A stretch of DNA of 49,478 nucleotides from Saccoglossus kowalevskii (lineage: Eukaryota > Hemichordata > Enteropneusta > Harrimaniidae), in contig NW_003143805.1 of NCBI RefSeq assembly GCF_000003605.2, forward strand, positions 138,254-187,731. The letters are read 5' to 3'. Below the pieces are notes generated by a model, which worked only from the letters and a program-made list of their open reading frames with translations, was not told the origin of the DNA and searched no databases. Both the position numbers and the translations under genes were made by a program. Below are positions 40,601-43,600 of this stretch, in pieces; positions within the stretch are counted from its first letter, which is position 1, and each line of letters begins with the position of its first letter.

Positions 40601-43600
40601 AGATATTTTAGAAAAGGAACTGGCCAAAACAGGATGTGGGTGCAGCAAATCATATTTCACATTCAACAACATTTACTGTTGAGTTTATTGGTTAATTGAC
40701 TTATCCAGAACTGATATTGTGGATTTATAACAATGTTTTAAGATTCACATTGTTTAATTGGCCAGCTGGAACATAATTAGACGTAGCCACTGAAAATATA
40801 CTTTGGTAGCCCTCAGGGCAGCACAAATATATTCTCTGTTAATGTTTGCATTTGTGTGGTACTTAGTTTGCGCGGATTTGGAAAGATTTTATCCCTTTAT
40901 CTGATTTTAAGTGTTGATAGTTACTTGAGGCTGATTCTGTGCATTCATGATGTAAGAGTAATGAGATAAGGTGACATGGGACCAATTGTACAGCTATGTA
41001 TGTGCATACCAAAGGGCACACAGGTAATGATGGGTTACTGGTGACATTACAATGAGCTGCTGCTGTGATAACCGGTGAAAATAACATGAAGTGAGTTTGA
41101 TGGGCATAAATCGAAGGGACTTGTTGTTCATACATACATATAGTGTTCATATTTGCATGTTCATAGATGGTGTTCAAATTTGTGTGTTCTTAGATGGTGT
41201 TAATACTCACATGTTCATAGTGTTCATATTCACATGTTCATAGATGGTGTTCAAATTTGTGTGTTCTTAGATGGTGTTCATACTCACATGTTCATAGTGT
41301 TCATATTCACATGTTCATAGATGGTGTTCATACTCACATATTTAGGGATGATGTTCATACTCATGTGTTCATAGATGGTGTTCACACTCACATTTTCATA
41401 CATGTTCAAAATGGTGTTCATATTCATGTGTTCATAGATGGTGTTCATACTCACATATTTAGAGATGATGTTCATACTCATGTGTTCATAGATGGTGTTC
41501 ATACTCACATTTTCATACATGTTCAAAATGGTGTTCATACTCATGTGTTCATAGATGGTGTTCATACTCACATTTTCATACATGTTCAAAGATGGTGTTC
41601 ATATTCATGTGTTCGTAGATGGTGTTCATACTCACATGTTCATAGATGTTCATATTTATGTCTTCATAGATGGTGTTCTTACTCACATGTTCATACTTAC
41701 ATGTTCATAGATGGTGTTCGAACTCACATGTTCATACTTACATGTTCAAAGATGGTGTTTAAACACATTCATATGATGTTCATAGCATTCATACTCACAC
41801 ATTCATACGATAATGCTATCCAAACAGTATGGATTGATGTGCCAATTAGCAGACCATATTGACCCTATTAGAATCACATCCCCAACAGAACCATACATAA
41901 ACCCAAAGTTGTATTTACAATGAATCATCAAAATGAGACTTAATATTTTGTGTGATCACCTCAGTCATTTTTTAATTCAAATATTATAACAAGAAAGAAG
42001 AGAATACTATTGAGGTAGAATTTATCATACAGCTTCACTGGTGATTATCTACCCTGTATTAGATCAGCAGTCACAGTATATGATACAGTACATGTTTTGC
42101 TCTAAGTAAAAAATTCCAAAATCCACCTTGAAAAAAAAAGTGCCTAGAGGAGGCATCACATGGCAAGGTATTCTACCAATATTGTATCAAACATTGAAAC
42201 ATTTTACACCCGCCATCCACTGATATAAGGTAGAAATATATAAGTAGGGATACTCAAAATGAACCTATGCATTCAGATAACTTTTCCTAAGTGCTAAGGC
42301 CATTTTATAAATATTGGCCTTGGAAATGGGTGCCCTCCCAACTCGGTAGTTCAAGCCCTGGTTGTAGATTTCTATATGTACTATGTATGATGCAAGTTTC
42401 TTAACATCTCTTTTGTATTTACTGGCACAGGTTTTTAAAAATTCATAATTTTGTTAAGTTTACATGCTTTTTTTCAGTACATATACATTAAATCTTACTA
42501 TGTATGATGATAATGTTACCTTTCAACAGATGTATGCAACAATAACAAGGATATATTATATGAGTACGCAACTTTGATATCTACGTACCGTGTGATAGGC
42601 GATGTAGATCCCATTTCACGCGAATGCCTAGTGCATATCAATCAAACATATTTAAACCAATTGCATTACAGAACGAAGATCGCTTTTAAATCACATTTAT
42701 AAAAATCATCTAGACTTATCGCCGCATTCAAAGCAGTGAAATAGAAGCTTTGCGAATAAACAAGGACGTTAGCATTACACCATGACACATTTGTCTTGCG
42801 ATTTTATGATCATCTCGCAATTTGTGTGACCTGTATTTTGACCACATATCAAAAAAAAAGCACTGTATCACACCAGTTACATATCCTTATCTTATACATT
42901 CCTGGTAATATACAATACCCCAAAAGGTTAATGTATTTCAATTGATCATTTAAGTACATTGCACATCAATTTTGCTCTGGATCAATCAATTAGTAATACT
43001 ATCTGAGAGCGTAACGTAATTCTCACAAAACATATAATTTTGATGATAATAATATACAAATAAAAACTTTAATTACCATTTACCGAAAAAAAAAAGATTT
43101 AAATAATAATATTAATATTTCTCATATAAGTTCTTGGCTATAGTTTTGGATGAAAAACACAAGAAAGATTCCCTTCTGCCTACTTACTGTATGACAACAA
43201 TAAACAACTGTCTACTATGTTAATAACAGTGTGACAATGCTATGAGGGCACTTTACACTGTTCATCTCACTCACAGGTGTGAACAAAACTGTGAAAACAG
43301 ACAAAGTGTGAAGGGAAGAAATTAACTGCATGACCTAAGCTGAACCTTACCACAAGTAAAATCTGTATATTAGCATAAGAATGAGCTATTTTAACTTCTT
43401 TGAGACGAATCGACTTTAATTAGGATTCTTTCTAAGAGAGAAAGGCACACAGTCGATTGCCAAAATGATATTCAACTCAACAACAACAACTCTGCATAGG
43501 CGCAACAGCGAACCATCTATCACACACAGCCTTTATACTATACATATATAGTTCCATGTTTTCAACAAACAAATCCACTGGACAAAGAGGGGAGGCCAAC

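Noticed and set aside
41257-41862. 201-codon plus-strand frame rich in His and Thr.
   Set aside because: It is a translation of a minisatellite, with no domain, and is opposite in strand to the host gene.
42330-42365. GGTAGTTCAAGCCCTGG resembling a tRNA B box.
   Set aside because: No matching A box at the right distance and no cloverleaf could be drawn. A degenerate SINE is possible but unsupported.
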